Shown piece after piece: positions 29,457-39,873 of a stretch of 64,000 nucleotides of DNA. Origin of the DNA: Steinernema hermaphroditum. Lineage: Eukaryota > Nematoda > Chromadorea > Rhabditida > Steinernematidae. Made by a program: the position numbers and the translations under genes. Within the stretch, counting starts at the first letter, position 1; each line of letters opens with the position of its first letter. The notes under the pieces were generated by a model that saw only the letters and a list, made by a program, of their open reading frames with translations, searched no databases and was not told where the DNA came from. Location: the NCBI GenBank assembly GCA_030435675.1, contig CM059622.1:1364001-1428000 (forward strand), written 5' to 3'.

Positions 29457-29960
29457 CTATTCAACAAGATGAGCAGTAAAGTGTTCAACGGATGCAACAG
29501 GTCAGCATCCGAAAATCTTGGAGTAGAATTCGATATCGTCGTCCTCGATGTCTTTGACGACCATTATCTTCATCTTGGCAAAGAAGTGAAACGCCATCTC
29601 GCTTACCGCATCACGAAGAATGGACTTTTGAATTAAGAGAACATTGGAGCCAGCTTTTTTTGATTTGCTTGCAGGTATCGAGGGTGTACGCGCGCTCTTC
29701 CTTGAGGTCACGGTCCATCTGAGCATAGTCAGAGATGATGACATGGTTTTCAAGCTAAAATGGATTAATTTGATAAGAACCATCGGCCTAACACCTACAT
29801 CAGTTTTTGGAGGAGAAATCTGGAACTGGATGGGACCAATTTTGGCCTTTTCCACACGAGTAAGCCCACCTCTCCCCATGAAGCGTTGATCAATCAGCGT
29901 TTCGTCAATGAGCTGAGACTCTTCAACATTTCCTCCTATTTTCTTCACAATCTTGATCAT
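29457..29960 (-). pseudogene. cct-4: Broken internal fragment of chaperonin CCT4 (TCP-1 delta)
   Basis: Matches the middle of the TRiC/CCT delta subunit: [55 protein letters not shown] and MKIMVVKDIEDDDIEFYSKI. Four defects or marks are visible. A 44-base GT-AG intron is still present after the KTD codon (about 29757-29800), so this is a DNA copy and not a retrocopy. A run of seven A's just before the NVLLIQK block shifts the frame by one. The Arg codon after FGC is now TGA. Neither the N-terminal nor the C-terminal thirds are here. It cannot make a working chaperonin. The parent gene is not in the window. Confidence 0.88.
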
Positions 29961-30733
29961 CGTCGTTGGTTAACGTTGGTGTCGTTGGGAGAATGAATGA
30001 TTTTCTTTACAGCGTAAAATGCCATGGGAGCGAGCAGTCATATATGTTGCGATACTACCTGAACATTGAAACTGCTTTGTAGATGTTTATCAATGTACGA
30101 GACACCTTCGAATTCAAACTGGTGCTGACAATCTTCACAAGCTGCTCATCTTGGTCGAAATCAACAGGGTCGACATGTGTTCAAGGATGACTTCAGCTTC
30201 GGACTTCCTGCATGCAAAAGACGGGGTTTCCGGTCTTCCCGCAATCAACCAACACCTCCCACTCGCCTCTTTCCTTCTGGATCATTCGTAGTACCTCATA
30301 TGGTTAACCGTTTGAACTTTGTCTGTGCAAATGATATCTCCCAAACGTCTCTGGGGTTTATGACTATCAAACTCATGCGTCCCATCTCAGAAGACCACTA
30401 CGATCACCCTCGAAACCGACAACATCAGAGTCTGCGAGGACGATAAGGCGAATGTGCAAAAGTTCCTGATTGAGGCCGTCAAGCCGAAGACTCAATGCCC
30501 AGTAATGCCGTGGGCATCACCAGAACGGGCAAGACTCCCCCTCCACATCGCAAAACGACTGGTACCCGCAACAGCCCGTCTATCCTCGCCAAGTCCGAGT
30601 AATGCTAATAGCCTAGAGGGTGATCCAACAACCTTCCAGGCCCAAAGTGAGTACCCACTCACCGGCTACGACAACCTTCTACCCCTGAAAATGACAAAGA
30701 AAGAGAATAATAACAACATTTACTGCAAATGTA
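29961..30733 (+). pseudogene. Unassigned coding-like remnants
   Basis: The plus strand at about 30380-30605 reads like decayed coding sequence (ITLETDNIRVCEDDKANVQK, then after a one-base shift SNAVGITRTGKTPPPHRKTT and a stop). No complete gene can be built and I do not recognise the source. The neighbouring cct-4 fragment suggests this is a landing zone for gene pieces. Confidence 0.35.
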
Positions 30734-31837
30734 TCACATTTCTTCTTCAGATGTCGTCGCAGCTCTGCCCAAGGAAAAGAGCGCTTCCTGTATGCGGTCG
30801 GCCGCCTCCTTCCGCCTTTCTATTTCCACTGCGCTTCGGAGTTCGAGCTGGACCACTTCCATATCCAGCGGCTTTCCGACCGTTATGGTTACAGTCTACA
30901 AATACGGTCCACTGTCAGCGATCGAAACGAGCGTCCGCTTACCTTTCCGAATCTCGGGTAGTAGGGTTTCTCCTTTGGCCATACCCGCTCCATTCCATGC
31001 ACCCATATGGGTAACACAATAGGCGGCTGATTCGATTCCATAGCCAGCCGTGCTACGCCCCATTTTATTCGTATCGGTTGGGGGGTGATTTTGCCTTCGG
31101 GGAAGATATGAACCCATTTCTTCTCGTTCAATTTCTCTATGCAAAAGTCCATGCCTTCCTGCTTTACTCCGGCACCTCTGACAATCGGCACACATCGGCC
31201 TAACGAGAACAGCCTGGAATGATGAAATCATGTGAAGGCATTTGCGGGTGAAAAACGTACTTCGTATGCCAGGATTTGGTGAAACATATGTCATGGGCGG
31301 CAAGAGTGTAGCGGTAGCGAGATATGTTGGCGAAGAATTCTTTCCATGTCAGGACAGCTGAAATGAATAGTTTAGGGGATGGTACACGGATAGCGAAAGG
31401 GCATCCAACCAATAGAACAGCAACTGTTGCCGTCGCCAAATCCAATCAAGTTCACACTTGGATACAGCAAACTGTCCAAATCGGACAAAGCGTTTCACAA
31501 CCTCACTAGTTCCCAAGGAGCATAGAATCACAACTTACACCATAGCAGCGGATCATCGATGTAGCAGCGGTGATTAGAAACGGTCAGTAGCGGCCGAGAT
31601 GTGTTCGCTATTTGCTTTACCAGCACATCCTTGTTCCGCAGCACTATCTTGTTGACGTCTGAAATCGATCGTTTACGAATAAACACCAAAATCCAGCGGC
31701 TTACTTGCCACAAACAGCAATTTTGACATCAAATGGACCGTCGTCATGACCAAGTTTGACTTCCATCGGTAGAGCAGAGATTCCTGCTTCGGGAAGGGCC
31801 AAGGAAACTTGAACCCATTTGGTGGTGACGACGCCAT
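30734..31837 (-). CDS. acl-3: Tafazzin (cardiolipin acyltransferase)
   Basis: Mitochondrial phospholipid transacylase that remodels cardiolipin. Five exons (minus): 31705-31837, 31539-31658, 31261-31357, 30943-31213 and 30734-30895, giving 260 residues (human 262-292) with all phases consistent. The start follows GCTAATTTCAG by two bases. The N-terminus has FKFPWPFP and a membrane-interacting stretch (LVMTTVHLMSKLLFV). The acyltransferase HX4D motif is VSNHRCYIDDP with His74 and Asp79. GRCVPIVRGAG and the glycine-rich block IFPEGKIT follow, then the C-terminal TVTITVGKPLDMEV helix region. The open reading frame covering the first exon in another frame (GVVTTKWVQVS...) is a shadow; only the frame used here joins exon 2 correctly. 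The ortholog symbol is from memory. Confidence 0.93.
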
Positions 31838-31848
31838 GCCTGAAATTA

Positions 31849-33000
31849 GCAAATAGGTGAATCAAAACGTTTGCTAAAGTGACGCGAAACAGACAACACG
31901 TTACAGTGGCAAACAAAATGGACTCGGTTGTCTATCAGACTCTGTTTTGTCTGTTTTCCGCATGCAAGACAGATCAGTGTCGGGCAGGGAATGAGCAATT
32001 CATATCACAATTGTCCGTTGAAAAGAACGGGTTCAACCGAAAAGCGTGCTGTAGGTGCAGCGAAAATGAAGGCGATCGCCGGAGGAGTTGCATTCAGGCC
32101 AGAGCTGATAGCAAGATGACCCACGAGCAAGCTCTGCAGAACGTGCAGAACCTGCTCTCATGCAGCCAAGACAGGATAACATAGATAGAAATGCTAGATC
32201 AGTGCCGATTTCAAGATGAACAGCGAGCAAGCGCGGTCTACAGAACGACCGCTCGTATACGTCTACAAGCGACAGAAAGAAACAAAATGGGGCCAGCTGT
32301 CTATCAAGACCCAGCTACGTCTGTTTTTCGCATGCAAGACACACGAATGTCAACATGATGGCAGTTTTTCGCTGAAAAGAGTGGATTCGACAGACAAAAC
32401 GTGCTGTAGGTCCAGCGCAAATCAAGGAGATCGCTGTAGGACTTGCACAGAGAATCGATCTTCTAAGCAGCCTAAACCATCAACCCGCATGCAGCCAAGA
32501 CAGGACAGAATAACATAGATAGACACGCTAGACCGGCGCTGATGGCTAGATGAACCACGACCAACGGCAGTCTGCAGAACGACCGCTCGTCTACGTCCAC
32601 AAGTGACGAAAAGAGAGAGCAAGCGTGATAAAGATGATCAACTGACAGGCTAGCTCCACTTCCAGCAAATCAGCAAAGAGGTGAATCGGAACGTTTGCTA
32701 AAGCTATGCGAACCAGACAACACGCAACAGAGACAAACAAAATGGACTCGGTTGTCCATTAGACTCAGTTTCGTCTGTTTTCCGAATCTGCAAGACAGAC
32801 CAATGTCGAGCAGGGAATGAGCTCGACATGATCATAGCAGTCCGCTGAAGAGAACGACAAAGCGCGCTGTAGCTTCAGCGAAAATCAAGAAGAGCGAAGT
32901 TACATCTAGACCAGTGCTGATGTACTACGACGCAGCTCTGCAGAACGACCGCTCGTCTACGTTTGCAAGTGACGAAACGAGATAGCAAGCATTCACAGAC
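31849..33000. repeat. Degenerate tandem array, three units
   Basis: Three diverged units begin at about 31849, 32215 and 32677. Shared blocks include GTGAATC.AAACGTTTGCTAAAG, ACAAAATGGACTCGGTTGTC, GTCTGTTTT.CG.AT.TGCAAGAC and GCTGTAGGT.CAGCG.AAAT. Units are roughly 350 to 450 bp long and keep the same order. The first unit abuts the tafazzin trans-splice site, so the array may overlap its promoter. No coding potential is shared between units. Confidence 0.7.
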
Positions 33001-33288
33001 AACTGACAAACTCCATTTCCAGGCATCTCAGCTGGGGAAATGAGACAGTGACACCGACGCGCCACCGCCCTCCTCAAGCAGTATTCAACTAACAGACAAG
33101 CGTCGTGTCGTGGAAGCCCAAAGATACGTGGCGTGGCATACGCCATCTCGAAGAACATAGGAACACAGGAAATAAATCAACAAATGTACAAAAAATGTGG
33201 AGCAAGACGCTCCCAGACAAATAATATGACAAAGTATCGATTTTTACAAAACAACAACTGTTATGGTGTTAGGTGACTTTCTGGCATC

Positions 33289-34275
33289 TTATGCCTTTGC
33301 CTTCTCAGGAGGGTGCTCCCCAATGTACGGCTCCGGATAGACGGCGTCCTTGTCGATCTCGCTTATCTTCTTGGGAGGGTTTGTAGCCTTGAGATCGGGG
33401 TCGTAGCTTCCCTCGATGGCCTCGATGTCGCGGACGAAGCCAGGATAGCGATCGCGGAAGAAGTAGGGGAACTGCAATTAGCGGTGATTAGGCACTGAAG
33501 ACTATCTGGGAAGTGCTAACGAGGTAGTTATCTCCCGAAGGAGTGGCGATGTAGGTCGTTCCGCCGAAGGTCATCGTCACCGGCAAGGGAACCTTGCGAA
33601 TGCCGAGTTGCTCCTCGCGGAGACGACGGTTGTTGGGACCAAGAACCTAAACAGTGAGAATAGAGCGTGGACAAATATGAAAGTCCAGGTTACCATCAGT
33701 TCATCGTAGTACTGCTCCTTGAGCGCCTGCTTCTCCTGGCGGCTGAGACCTTTCTTCGTCTTCGCCTTCTCGGTCTTGGGCTTGTCCTGGAGCGACAGCT
33801 TGCTCATGGAAGCATCCACGCAGTCCTCCGGCTCGTCCCACTGGTGAAGCAGCCAATAGTCATCGTAGACCATCTCTTGCTGACGGAGAAGCTCCTGGCG
33901 AACAGACTCTTGATAGGCGAAAGTGACTGGAAAGATCAACTGCTTAGACAGATTGTCTAGACGCGCAAGGAGCAAACCTTCAGGTGGAGGAACACGGTAG
34001 TGACAGTCACCTTCAGCCTCTTCAGCAGCGCGGTCAGCAGCGGACTGGAACAGGACGGCGTGGCCGTACTCGTTGAGGCACCAGACGCTGCCGTCATCCT
34101 GGTAGTAGAAGAGGCTCTCGTCGTAATAACCTCCGAACTGGTCGTAGGTGTAGGTGTTCACGCGGTTGCCGAACATGTCCATGACGACGCTGGGAATGGG
34201 GCGTCCCTGCGCATCGTAGCGCTGCCCGATGTCCGTCGCGTGCTGGTTGTCTGCGCGGCTGCGCATTCCAAGCAT
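33289..34275 (-). CDS. Conserved-looking protein of unknown function
   Basis: Four exons (minus): 33978-34275, 33694-33926, 33521-33646 and 33289-33471, giving 279 residues; junction phases and GT-AG ends all match. The N-terminal half is rich in Tyr/Asp/Gly (MFGNRVNTYTYDQFGGYYDE, then LFYYQDDGSVWCLNEYGHAV). The middle is a charged lysine-rich stretch (KPKTEKAKTKKGLSRQEKQA). The C-terminal half has TMTFGGTTYIATPSGDNYL and YFFRDRYPGFVRDIEAIEGS. No signal peptide or TM is evident. I do not recognise the family; small ribosomal or nuclear factors are possible but unsupported. A TTTTCAAG acceptor-like site is just before the start. Confidence 0.75.
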
Positions 34276-35566
34276 TTAGACCTTGAAAAGATGGGACATG
34301 AGCTCAGCTTACTTGGCAAACGCACAAATAAACGATCGCGAAATCTGATGTAGACAGACTCTAATCTATACAGCCGAAAACAAATGCAAGAGCTCTCGCC
34401 AATCATTTCTACACAGGCACAAGGGGCTATCAAAGAGAGCTTATGGGTCTATCCGGCCTAGACCGAATGTCCGCATATTAGATATGTGACCCTATAGCGC
34501 GCTAGTGGTTTATCTCTATCGCCTAATCAGAACTAATCAACAAGCGTAGACAGAAGCGTCTAGAATTCAGGCACGCTTAGAGGAAAAAAGCCCTCTACCG
34601 GAATCACGTCTACGTCGCCTACGCGCACAAACACAATTGGCGGATAGGACAAATCGAGAAATTCAATTGTCGCTGATCGCTTGCTAGCGTGCAAAACTAC
34701 AGTTTAGGGCCACACCGTCTGTTTGCAGACTGCACGCACCATCGCTGCAGAATACAGCTGCGTTCATTTCGTTCAAAAGGAACATTGCAGCGTTCAGAGT
34801 ACGAATTTTCCAACGCTGCGTATCATTTCCCTGCCTGTGTCTCGCGAGACATTTTGGGAATCATGGTCGTTTTGTCTGTCCCGACTGCTCTATCCTTTTC
34901 CGTCGGCTTGGCGGACGAGACAGACTGTCTACAGGGGCATGGGCTGTCTGGTGTTCTGTGGGTTTACTCTTCCAGCTGGATTGTTGCATATTTGTTCTAG
35001 ATTCTGCGCGGAAGGAGTTGGTTTCCATCGCACAATCTGTTCCAAGTGTAGATGATCGTTAGTTTGGATTGTTGTCTACACAAACTGGACATGGTTCTGA
35101 TTTTGTTTGTTTCCGAAACGCATTTGAATTCTGATAATTGCTGCATGTGGTTATCCTCGAGTGATTGGTTGACTGTTTGATGATTAAGCGGAAGTTCTGC
35201 TGTGCTAGATGGCTGCATATCTCTAATGTTCTAGAAACCTTTCTCAGTAGCTTACAAGCGTGGCGCTCGAATGTGCCGAAGTAGGAACGGCTTTTCGACT
35301 ACTGGTTCTTTATTTGACTATTTAGGCTGATCTGATGGTTAGACTCCACGTTGCGTCCTTAAGCAGATTTATGATCACCAGAGACGGTGACGTTTCTGGT
35401 GATCTGAGCTTAGGTGACATGTTGCGTTGCTAGAGTTGTAGCTAGATGCTTCGTGGCTGTTCGCGGATACTTTCTTTATTGATCTTGCTTCTCAGATCTG
35501 TTTTTGGCGCGTGCGTGTAGCGCCCTTATTCTATCTGTGATGTTCCTTTTATTTTCGGTATAAACC
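34276..35566. other. Divergent intergenic region
   Basis: About 1.3 kb between the divergent starts of the unknown gene and the AT-hook gene. No exon recognised. Contains GTCTAC/TCTAGA-type words at 34540-34620 and otherwise mixed AT-rich sequence. Confidence 0.45.
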
Positions 35567-36234
35567 ATGGCTCCTCATCGTCAATTAGCTTCCGGTGCAC
35601 TGCGGCAAGTTAGCAGGAAAAGGTTGGCACAAGTCATTGCTGTGCAAACTACGAAGCCTCGTGGACGCGGCCGCCCACGCAAGGAAGCTGCTGTCGTGAA
35701 TCCGGAGCCGGTCAATCACGTGGAAATCGAGCCGAACGCCGCCGACTTAGCAGTGAATCGTGAAGTCGGGGTGGTCAGTGAAGAGGCGAGTGTCGCCCCG
35801 GCTCACCAACAAGAAGCTACGGTCCGCGCCGATTCAATCCTACCCCCAGCACATGTGGTACTTATGTCAGCCCGTTCGGCGTTATTTAACAGTCCGATTT
35901 AGACTCCACCAACAGCGAACACGGTCACGGAAACCCAGAACGAGGCCCCAGCTCATCAGCAAGAAGCTGCGGCCCGCACCAGTTCGACCGTGCATCCGGT
36001 CAGTGTCGTAAGTGCTCCGTGCTATGGAAATATCGAACGAAATACTTTGCTTAGACACTACCTGCCGAGGTCGTGGCCACGCTGACATCGAATTTGATGC
36101 AGACGGTCCAGCCACGTCGTACGGAGGGTGATATCCTGGGAGAGTACGTGGCTCACCGGTTCGCGCATGGCACGGAACGCGAGAAGCGGATTTGGCGTAT
36201 GGAAATTCTAAAGTTGGTGTTGGATCTCGCCTAA
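35567..36234 (+). CDS. AT-hook protein with C-terminal BESS-like segment
   Basis: Exons are 35567-35857, 35903-36007 and 36055-36234, giving 191 residues in frame. A classic AT-hook core, PRGRGRPRK, sits at about residues 31-39 and predicts minor-groove binding to AT-rich DNA. The C-terminus, GDILGEYVAHRFAHGTEREK continuing to RIWRMEILKLVLDL, resembles a BESS-type protein-interaction helix pair. Exon 2 repeats the end of exon 1: APAHQQEATVRADS against APAHQQEAAARTSS, showing an internal duplication. A chromatin-associated role is inferred from the hook. The BESS assignment is tentative. Confidence 0.7.
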
Positions 36235-36758
36235 ATTAATTTGTTGCTTCCTTATTTAAGCGTATGTTGGCTATTTTATGCTGTATAAACTCGTTTTAGG
36301 CACACCGTCTTGTGTCGTTTTGGATGCATCCGCGTTGATCTCTCGACTTCTTCATCGTAGTCTTGGGGAAACAGTGCAGAGTTCAACGGTGATTGGCGGT
36401 TGATTCGGTGATTGCTCGAGCCTTAGAAGCTACATATGTCACTTACGCCTTCAACCTTGTAAAGAGGTCACTCAGCACAGCACGTTCGGCTGCCTTCGCC
36501 TCTCCGTTCCCGTTAGTGAGACGAAAAGTACATTCCTGGCGCGTCTATTTGTGTCATTTTATTTATTTTATCGCCACCGCCGTCAGTCACTCTCCCAGCG
36601 ACGCTCCAATCGATTGATGAACGCGTTCTGTTTGCGTGTTCATTCATGTCCTAACTGAATTCTGATCGGGTAGCTGTGTCGGTTATCCTAATCGAGTCGG
36701 ATTGAGCCCTGGAGAACTCATTCCTTGCGTTAGAGTTTTCTTCGCGATGTAATTTCCT
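36235..36758. other. Intergenic
   Basis: About 520 bp with no exon I can support, between the AT-hook gene and the two-TM gene on the same strand. Confidence 0.4.
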
Positions 36759-37031
36759 ATGTGGATTGAATTTATTGAAGACATGGCAATGGAACCGTTC
36801 CTCCGAACACCGGCCGTTATTCTGACCGCCTTGATCATCGACTACTTCCTCCAGGAACTCTTCACGCTCAGCGGATACGAAGAGATCGCCCTCCTCTTCA
36901 CTCTTGTCTTCTTGGCCCTCGTCGGATGTTTGTGCACGTGGACTTACTCTCGCTACTCTGGGAAGATGCGCGACGTAGCTGTGAAGATCGAGAATGTGGC
37001 TAACTTTGTTTGGGATAAGGTTCTTGGTTAA
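36759..37031 (+). CDS. Small two-TM protein
   Basis: A 90-residue single-exon frame. Two hydrophobic segments, FLRTPAVILTALIIDYFLQE and EIALLFTLVFLALVGCLCTW, are followed by a basic, amphipathic tail (YSRYSGKMRDVAVKIENVAN...). It looks like a membrane microprotein. No acceptor close to the start is obvious, and the second Met at 36783 or 36789 is an alternative start. I do not recognise the family. Confidence 0.55.
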   Translation: MWIEFIEDMAMEPFLRTPAVILTALIIDYFLQELFTLSGYEEIALLFTLVFLALVGCLCTWTYSRYSGKMRDVAVKIENVANFVWDKVLG

Positions 37032-37086
37032 GTAAATTTCATGCATTAAATGCCCTTTTGATGGAACTAGGCGACCCAAAAAATTC

Positions 37087-37159
37087 GCCCCCCTAAGGGA
37101 TTCGAACCCTTGACCGTTAGATTAAAAGTCTAACGCTCTACCGGCTGAGCTAAGGGGGC
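37087..37159 (-). tRNA. tRNA-Lys (anticodon UUU)
   Basis: Cloverleaf is clear on the minus strand. The D arm is GCTCAGCCGGTAGAGC. The anticodon stem TTAGA/TCTAA holds loop CTTTTAA, anticodon TTT. The T arm is AAGGG-TTCGAAT-CCCTT. A box and B box are intact, and there is no intron. One oddity: the 5' acceptor strand has five C's but the 3' strand six G's, so the first pair would be G-G or one base is bulged. Confidence 0.88.
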
Positions 37160-37204
37160 TCTGCCTTCAGCTGGAGCTAACACCATATAAGTGTCTTTCG
37201 ACAT

Positions 37205-37636
37205 TTACTTATCTTCCAAAGAGGCAAAGAAACGCTCCACGGCTTCTCTGACGACGTTGTCCAGTTCTTCGACTGTCTTTTCGGTGGAAAAGGTGATCTC
37301 GTCCTGGACAAAGGCGACACAGTTACTGTTGTGGTTGCAGATGCCGCTGAGGATCTCGAAGAAGCAGTAGTTCTCGAAGTCGATCTTGTCGCCACACGCC
37401 GAGAACGACGGCAACTTCCCTTTCACCTCCTTGCCGATGTACGCTTCGAGAGTTTTGTCACCATTGAGGGCCTAAAAGAGGAGGAAGGGGTCGAAGAAAT
37501 GAGGATTCAATGATAGGGTTGGCTCTCGAGTGTGACTCGAATGCCCACCTTATTCCATGAGCTGGAAACGACGGAAACCTACCTCGATCGTAACGGAGAA
37601 AAGGAAGATAGCAGAGAACGCGATGATCGACACCAT
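37205..37636 (-). CDS. Small secreted cysteine-containing protein
   Basis: Two exons (minus), 37583-37636 and 37205-37471, give 106 residues. The first exon encodes a signal peptide (VSIIAFSAIFLFSVTIE). The mature part has four cysteines (ACGDKID..NYCFFE..GICNHNSNC), suggesting two disulfides, and a C-terminal charged helix (EKTVEELDNVVREAVERF). I do not recognise it. The GTTTCCAG about 30 bases before the start could be the trans-splice site. It lies just downstream of the tRNA on the same strand. Confidence 0.65.
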
Positions 37637-39687
37637 TTTCGAGTAAATAGAAGAGAAGTGAAAACTGGAAACGACCGGATTATTCACGAGATTACCGCTG
37701 TGAATGGGAATGGGGCGCCGGGCTCTCGCAATTAATATATGCCCAGTGGGCGTACTGTAGATCAAAAAATGCTAAGACGCACAATATGATACTCGTCTCC
37801 TCGTACTCGTTTTACATGTCTATGCCCAAATTTGCTAGGCCCTGTCTTTGCCAACAGATCAAAGACTCTTTGATCAAAAAGATCAAAACCGATCTGTGGT
37901 CCTAGTCGACCTAGTGAAGGCCACACTCTCCTAGGATCACAGCAGATCGAGTTCAGCACTGGAAGCGGAGTTGAACTTTGAGTTGGACCTTGACTTGAAG
38001 GAATGCGAATCCTTTGGAGAGGAATACCCCACGATCTGCGTGAGCTTCGAATATCGAATACCCGCTTCACCATGTACTACAGGGCGCCTAAGGAAATGTC
38101 TAAAGAGACTGCCTCAAATTTGGCGTATTCTTTGTGGAAAGGGGAAAGTCTGTGATCTCTGGATTTCTGATTACCGTAGTGCTTATAGACGGTCATTACA
38201 CGGAACTATGTCCATATCCGAAATTTCATGGATTTCCGTGAATTCTTTGCATTTCTATATATCAATAGAATACCTATAGACATGAATGAGACATTACATC
38301 GATATGCAGACTTGAACTGAAACAACCCGGAAAAGAAATATCAGATCGATAGTCCGATCATCAACCCCTCCCCCCTTTTCCCACCAATGTCCCTCCCTCT
38401 GTCTGTCGCTTCTGTCGCGTCCATTCACTGTCTAGACGCCCTCACTTTTCCTCAAACGGCGATCGACGTGTGTGGTCGATGGGCATTTGAATTTTCGAAT
38501 TGTTGAGTTCAAGGACAGCCGTATTAGAGTTTCGTTTTGGCTAATTAACGCCTTTTCAGACTGTCCTCCGTCTCAGACCTATTTTCGTCAATTTCTTCGG
38601 AGCTTCTAAAGTGTTAAAATGTGAGTCATCTGGGAGATAATATGGGCATGTGGTTTGGATAATTGGCGCTTGCATGACATTTCTTTTTGAAGTTAGTTTT
38701 CAGGGGATTCATTGCGCAAAAAGGGCGAAACCCTCATCGTCTGGTGTGTTTTGGGTGGCCCGTTCTTGCCATTAGCAGTCGCAAGCGCTATGCGCCGATC
38801 GGGATGAGCTTAGTGAGAAACAGAGGCCCTACAAACCTGTGCGTTAAAGTAACCACCTTCCCTTAAGTATGATTGAGAGGTTTCAGTGTTGATCAGTGCT
38901 TCTTATATTGGGTTGGTATACTTGTGCTAGGTATACTTATATCATTTTTTAATTTCCGTACATTTTCGCACTGAAGTAACCATCGGACAGGACAGTTTTC
39001 TCCAAAGTGGCTAAGCTTTCTTCTTGATATAATTCTTAATAAGTAACAAACTTTAACGAAGGATATGCAGGCAACATGAACGAACAGCTAAGGTGGTCAA
39101 ATGCCATAGTGACTATTGACCCGATGCCTTAGGCTACAAGTGTAAATTAGAAGCTCCGATTTCCGACGCCTTTTCCGACACCTTGTCAGCCAACGTATCT
39201 CGTTCAGCCCTTTATTTATCTATATTTCCAAAGCACAACCTTTTCCCTTATTTGCCGTGACTGCTACGGTCAAGGGGGCTCTAGCTATGTAGTCCATGGT
39301 AAAAATTGAGGAAATGGATGAGGGAATGAAACCAAAGATTGAGCTGTGGTCAGAACCAGGTTGAAAAAGGGATATTGCACTGTGTTATATACGATATTAC
39401 GTGGATAAAAAGTGTTGTTGGGATAGAACAACCTCTCAGCTACCGTTTTCCACCTAATATCTAGAAAAGCCACTCTTTCTTATTCAAGATAGGACAAGAA
39501 CTAGAAACCGGTTTCGATGTTTCGCTAGCTCCAACAGGAGCACGCAATGTTTGATACTTTAGATTGCTGTCAAAACTACTAGAATATCTTAGATACTTAT
39601 TGGGCATATAAGCCTCCCACAGCTCTATCTGACTCTATAAGGTATATGCAATGTAATACGCTAGCAATAGTCTCCTTTAGCGAAATT
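37637..39687. other. Gene-poor stretch
   Basis: About 2 kb in which I find no supportable gene. At 38390-38500 is a segment resembling 43330-43435 (both with a TCTAGACGC word, then CAAACGGCGA.CGACGTGTG), possibly duplicated promoter-like DNA. Confidence 0.4.
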
Positions 39688-39873
39688 ATGACTATGACCG
39701 TTGAACGCTCCAACCCAAACAACTATTCAATTCCTACTCCTAACACGGACGCAAACAAGCACCCTAGTGAAGAAAAGAAAAAGGCTGCTGAGTTCCAGAC
39801 GAAAGAGACTCCGATCGACTATGCTCCAGACGCTGAAGGCTGGTATTGCAAGCCTTGTCTTCGCAAGAAGTAA
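39688..39873 (+). CDS. Small protein with CxxC end, unknown
   Basis: A 61-residue frame starting eight bases after TCTCCTTTAG, a good trans-splice acceptor. Hydrophilic, with a Lys/Glu stretch (SEEKKKAAEFQTKE) and the C-terminus DAEGWYCKPCLRKK, half of a possible zinc ribbon. There is no second CxxC, so metal binding would need a dimer or further exons. Function unknown. Confidence 0.45.
   Translation: MTMTVERSNPNNYSIPTPNTDANKHPSEEKKKAAEFQTKETPIDYAPDAEGWYCKPCLRKK

Noticed and set aside
31701..31916. Minus-strand frame reading GVVTTKWVQVSLALPEAG as the tafazzin N-terminus
   Set aside because: Joining that frame to the next exon breaks the phase; the frame starting MASSPPNGFKFPWPFP joins correctly and resembles known tafazzins.
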